Of a stretch of 8,604 bases of DNA, positions 6,326-8,604 are shown one piece after another. Every line of letters starts with the position of its first letter. Positions within the stretch are counted from its first letter, which is position 1. The DNA is from Spirochaetales bacterium (lineage in GTDB: Bacteria > Spirochaetota > Spirochaetia > DSM-27196 > SLST01). Made by a program: the position numbers and the translations under genes. The DNA is taken from NCBI GenBank assembly GCA_007130265.1, contig SLST01000303.1, forward strand, positions 1 to 8,604, in the 5' to 3' direction. The notes under the pieces are model-generated. The model was not told the DNA's origin and made no database searches. It worked only from the letters and a program-made list of their open reading frames with translations.

Positions 6326-7321
6326 ATGGTCCGCGTCTGCGTGATCGGCCTCGGGCACATTGGGAATCTTCACGCGACGATCCACGCCGGAGACCCGCGT
6401 GCCGACCTCGTCGGCGTCTGCGACCTCATCGAGGAACGCGCGAAGGCCGCCGGCGAGCGGCTCGGCGTGCCGTGGTTCACGGACACGCAGACGATGCTCG
6501 CCGAGCTCGCGCCGGACATGTGCAGCGTCGCCACCGGCGGGCGCGAGTACTCGAGCGACCACCACCTGCCGACGATGCAGGCGCTCGAGGCCGGCTGCCA
6601 CGTGCTCGTGGAGAAACCCATCTCCAATGAGCTCGCCCCCGCCCTCGAGATGGTGGAGACCGCGCGCGAGCGCCGGCTCTGCCTCGCCTGCGACTTCAAC
6701 CACCGGTTCACGCCCGCCTTCTACCAGGCGGAGAGCTGGGTGGCCGAAGGCCTCGTGGGTGAGATCCTCTTCGTGAACATGGCGCTCTGGATAGGGCGGT
6801 TCGAGGATCCGGAGACCGACGTCTATCACCTGAAGGCGCTCAACCCTCACAGCGTAGACATCATGCGGCGGTTCGGCGGAGACATCGAGTCGGTCCACTG
6901 TTTCGCGAAGAAGGCCCCGGGGCGCTCGATCTGGTCCACCGCCTCCATCAACATACGCTTCGCGAGCGGCGCGGTGGGCCATCTCACGAGCAGCTACGAC
7001 ATAGGCCGCGGCCACCCGATGGAGCGCTGCGAGGTCGCGGGAACCGCCGGGCGGTTCGTCATTGACGACATGTGGCGCGAGGCGGCGCTCTACCCCGCCT
7101 CCACCCTTGAGAAGCGCGTCTACACCAACCCGGTCTTCGGCGGCTACGGCGGGTTCGACGACACGTTCCGGGCGCGCCTGCGCGCCTTCGTCGCCGAGAT
7201 AGACGACCGAACGCCGCCGGATCGGATCAACGGCTCGGGAGCGGACGCGCTGGCGGGCCTGCGCGTGATCATGGCCGCGATCGAATCGCTGCGAACCGGG
7301 TCGGTCGTGACGGTAGGGTGA
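6326..7321 (+). CDS. Gfo/Idh/MocA-family NAD(P)-dependent oxidoreductase
   Basis: A 331-residue sugar or cyclitol dehydrogenase. The N-terminal Rossmann fold shows GLGHIG at 8-13 and an acidic residue ending the second strand (GVCD), which favours NAD over NADP. EKP at 96-98 supplies the conserved catalytic Lys97, and NPHSVD at 173-178 gives the His/Asp pair of the active site. The C-terminal two-thirds form the usual alpha/beta oligomerisation domain. AAGGAG (6314-6319) precedes the ATG by 6 bases and overlaps the end of the hydrolase gene, so translation is probably coupled. In this operon the enzyme would oxidise a hydroxyl of the sugar or cyclitol to a keto intermediate for the TIM-barrel proteins, as IolG does for inositol. 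That pathway role is inference. The stop lies only 3 bases from the stop of the convergent vapC-like gene. Confidence 0.92.
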   Translation: MVRVCVIGLGHIGNLHATIHAGDPRADLVGVCDLIEERAKAAGERLGVPWFTDTQTMLAELAPDMCSVATGGREYSSDHHLPTMQALEAGCHVLVEKPISNELAPALEMVETARERRLCLACDFNHRFTPAFYQAESWVAEGLVGEILFVNMALWIGRFEDPETDVYHLKALNPHSVDIMRRFGGDIESVHCFAKKAPGRSIWSTASINIRFASGAVGHLTSSYDIGRGHPMERCEVAGTAGRFVIDDMWREAALYPASTLEKRVYTNPVFGGYGGFDDTFRARLRAFVAEIDDRTPPDRINGSGADALAGLRVIMAAIESLRTGSVVTVG

Positions 7322-7324
7322 GGG

Positions 7325-7705
7325 CTACCCGGCGGACAGGACGTCGTTGATCAGCGTGAAGCGGCGATCGGCGTGCAGGAGGCGCACCTGGTAGACCTCT
7401 GCCGTTGCGGCGATGAGGATAGCAGTACCCGGAACAGTCACCCCGCCGCTGCGGCATGAGCGGGCCAGGGAACTCGCACGCCTCCAGACGTCCGCGGTTA
7501 TCTCGTGACCCGGGAGCTCGTCGGCGAGTCTGCGGTTTTTCTTCTGTTCGGCCTCTCCGCCGGCGCCGTTCCAGAGCTCAAGCGCGACCATCGGGCACAG
7601 CGACGCCTCTCCTGCGACAAGCAGCTCGGCATCGCGAGCGCGAACCTCCTCGTCTCCTTCCGTTGTGAGTGCCTCAATCCATGCGCTCGTGTCCACCAGC
7701 GTCAC
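7325..7705 (-). CDS. vapC: VapC-like PIN-domain ribonuclease with a lost catalytic Asp
   Basis: A 126-residue PIN-domain protein, the usual VapC length. The N-terminus reads VTLVDTSAWIE from a GTG at 7705, giving catalytic Asp5. Glu43 (ALELWNG) and Asp113 (HADRRF) are the second and fourth acidic residues. The third, normally Asp in (T/A)DLLIAATA, is Ala95 here (GTAILIAATA; codon GCT at 7423-7421, one base from GAT). VapC toxins cut tRNA or rRNA using a Mg-binding acidic cluster, and substitution of this residue is expected to weaken or abolish cleavage. The antitoxin frame overlaps the start by 32 bases but is much shortened. The gene lies opposite the sugar-catabolism cluster, and its stop is 3 bases from the convergent dehydrogenase stop. 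PIN family is certain; activity as a toxin is doubtful. Confidence 0.88.
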   Translation of the reverse strand: MTLVDTSAWIEALTTEGDEEVRARDAELLVAGEASLCPMVALELWNGAGGEAEQKKNRRLADELPGHEITADVWRRASSLARSCRSGGVTVPGTAILIAATAEVYQVRLLHADRRFTLINDVLSAG

Positions 7706-7796
7706 GACTCGCCTCGCGATTCGTCCGTACCGATACCGCCCTCTTTACCTCCTCAAGGAGTTCTCTGGAAACGTCTACGGTCGTCTTCATAGGCAT
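7674..7796 (-). CDS. vapB: Short VapB-like antitoxin remnant (40 residues, apparently truncated)
   Basis: The minus strand has an ATG at 7796, preceded by AGAAGG with a 6-base spacer, followed by MPMKTTVDVSRELLEEVKRA and then VRTNREA. This matches the N-terminal ribbon-helix-helix of VapB antitoxins (MRTTVxIDxELLxEAK...RTKxEAV). Normal VapB proteins run 60-80 residues and continue with an ALREY helix and a toxin-binding tail. Here only about 28 residues match before the frame passes into the vapC start (GTG at 7705) and ends at TGA (7676-7674). About 30-45 family residues are missing, with no room for them in another frame, so a deletion joining vapB to vapC is the simplest explanation. DNA binding and toxin neutralisation are probably impaired. 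A genuinely short antitoxin remains possible. Confidence 0.6.
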   Translation of the reverse strand: MPMKTTVDVSRELLEEVKRAVSVRTNREASRDAGGHERMD

Positions 7797-7846
7797 AGTA
7801 AGCCTTCTGCGGACATACCATTCAGCTCAGTCGAGTGGAACCTGCC

Positions 7847-7873
7847 CGCCTGTTGGCGCTTCACCAACGGGCG
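7847..7873. repeat. Imperfect inverted repeat in the second sulfatase promoter region
   Basis: Arms 7847-7856 (CGCCTGTTGG) and 7864-7873 (CCAACGGGCG) pair at 9 of 10 positions, plus one G:U if read as RNA, around a 7-base centre. It lies between divergently transcribed vapB and the second sulfatase and covers the candidate -35 (7853-7858) and most of the spacer. It is upstream of the predicted transcription start and no gene ends here, so an operator is more likely than a terminator. No T-run follows on either strand. Confidence 0.5.
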
Positions 7874-7882
7874 TGGTAGAGT
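7853..7882 (+). promoter_or_regulatory. Candidate promoter for the second sulfatase
   Basis: TTGGCG (7853-7858) and TAGAGT (7877-7882) are 18 bases apart, and the -10 is preceded by TGG (7874-7876), an extended -10 arrangement. The hexamers match the consensus at 4 of 6 positions each. Transcription would start near 7889, just ahead of AAGGAG at 7896-7901. The inverted repeat at 7847-7873 overlaps it, consistent with repressor control. Confidence 0.4.
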
Positions 7883-7910
7883 GATCGCAGCCTCCAAGGA
7901 GCTATCGACC

Positions 7911-8604
7911 ATGCCCGGACAACCCAACATTCTGCATCTGTTCACCGACATGCAACGGTTCGACACGATCGCGGCTCTTGGCAATCCCGTGATCAGGACG
8001 CCCAACCTGGACAGACTCTGCGAGGAAGGGGTTGCTTTCACGAGCGCGTACACGCCGTCGCCGGTGTGCGTGGCCGCACGCTGCAGCATGATCTACGGCC
8101 AGTACCCCATGCACACGAAGTGCTATGAGAACAGCCGGATGCCGACGGACGCACGCGAAACCTTCATGGACGCGTTGGCGCGTGCCGGGTATCGTACCCA
8201 CGGAATCGGGAAGTGCCACTTCACGCCGGATCGCTATGCCCTGCGGGGTTTCCACGCGAGAGAGGTTCAGGAGGAGGGGGGCGCCGGTTCGATGGACGAG
8301 CTCGGTCAGACCGACTATCTGCGGTACCTGCACGAGAAGGGGTACGGGCACATCTGCGAGCCGTTCGGCGTGCGTGGCGAGATGTACTACATGCCGCAGC
8401 CTTCGCAGCTCCCCGCTGCCGACCACCCGACGACCTGGGTCGGTGACCGTTCCATCGCCTTCATCCAGGACCGAAAAACGGATGATGATCCGTGGTACCT
8501 CTTCTCCAGTTTCATCCACCCGCATCCGCCGTTCACCCCGCCCAACCCGTGGCACAAGCTCTACCGGCCCGCGCTCATGCCGCTCCCGATCGTCCCCGAA
8601 GATC
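7911..8604 (+). CDS. Sulfatase of the formylglycine type, N-terminal 231 residues (partial)
   Basis: The frame opens at ATG 7911, 9 bases after AAGGAG (7896-7901), and is open to the window edge. The N-terminus MPGQPNILHLFTDMQRFD gives metal-binding Asp13 and the usual first strand (PNIL...TD). The nucleophile motif is C53-V-A-A-R57 in SPVCVAARCSMIYG. This fits the C-x-P/A-x-R consensus recognised by formylglycine-generating enzymes, so Cys53 should be converted to formylglycine. GKCH at 100-103 supplies the sulfate-contacting Lys101 and His103. IHPHPPF at 202-208 is the counterpart of the DPHxPF segment, with Asp replaced by His203. No signal peptide is visible, suggesting a cytoplasmic enzyme acting on imported sulfated sugars. 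The C-terminal half, including the second metal-binding Asp-His, lies outside the window. Family is certain; the substrate is unknown. Confidence 0.93.
   Translation, partial: MPGQPNILHLFTDMQRFDTIAALGNPVIRTPNLDRLCEEGVAFTSAYTPSPVCVAARCSMIYGQYPMHTKCYENSRMPTDARETFMDALARAGYRTHGIGKCHFTPDRYALRGFHAREVQEEGGAGSMDELGQTDYLRYLHEKGYGHICEPFGVRGEMYYMPQPSQLPAADHPTTWVGDRSIAFIQDRKTDDDPWYLFSSFIHPHPPFTPPNPWHKLYRPALMPLPIVPED

Noticed and set aside
5666..7015. 449-codon open frame on the minus strand across the hydrolase and dehydrogenase
   Set aside because: Long antisense frames are expected opposite GC-rich coding DNA. Its translation is an Arg/Val/Glu/His-rich string without domains, and both plus-strand genes are well supported.
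7312..7329. GGTAG/CTACC hairpin at the convergent dehydrogenase/vapC junction as a bidirectional terminator
   Set aside because: The stem is only 5 bp with an 8-base loop and no T-tract on either side. It is likely chance, given that it spans two stop codons.

Overview
The window is GC-rich bacterial DNA with tightly packed genes. Most starts carry AAGGAG-type ribosome binding sites, and GTG and TTG starts occur. No rRNA, tRNA, IS element or CRISPR was seen. The gene mix (a URO-D-like protein, an AraC regulator, xylose-isomerase-like TIM barrels, a Gfo/Idh/MocA oxidoreductase and two sulfatase-superfamily enzymes) is typical of carbohydrate-degrading environmental bacteria such as the PVC group, Hydrogenedentes-like lineages or some high-GC spirochaetes. 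The sequence alone does not settle the phylum.

Layout. Positions 1-945 (minus strand) hold the N-terminal 315 residues of a multi-pass GT-C-type membrane glycosyltransferase that runs off the left edge. A 168-bp divergent intergenic region (946-1113) carries a 12-bp direct repeat and candidate promoters for both directions. Six plus-strand genes follow: a URO-D-superfamily protein (1114-2241), a cupin/AraC regulator (2256-3149), a 101-bp gap with an extended -10 promoter, two sugar-isomerase-like TIM barrels (3251-4078 and 4106-4906), an alkaline-phosphatase/sulfatase-superfamily hydrolase (4916-6322) and a Gfo/Idh/MocA dehydrogenase (6326-7321). The last four are separated by 27, 9 and 3 bases and form one operon. 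A convergent minus-strand toxin-antitoxin remnant follows: a vapC-like gene (7325-7705) with an antitoxin frame of only 40 codons (7674-7796). From 7911 a second sulfatase, with a formylglycine-type Cys motif, runs off the right edge.

How it may work (inference). The regulator's cupin domain would sense a small ligand and control the divergent region and/or the TIM-barrel operon. The hydrolase would remove a charged ester group from a small intracellular substrate (no signal peptide). The Gfo/Idh/MocA enzyme would oxidise the freed sugar or cyclitol, and the two TIM barrels would isomerise, epimerise or dehydrate it, a logic similar to inositol catabolism. The URO-D-like protein has no assigned role. 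No transporter, kinase, aldolase or sulfatase-maturing enzyme lies in the window.

Most notable points: the first 'sulfatase' has Thr where sulfatases have the formylglycine Cys/Ser and lacks the Arg and the Lys-x-His, so it is probably not a sulfatase; the second TIM barrel has Lys at the expected first metal-ligand Glu; and the VapBC pair looks doubly decayed, with a truncated antitoxin and a catalytic Asp replaced by Ala in the toxin.
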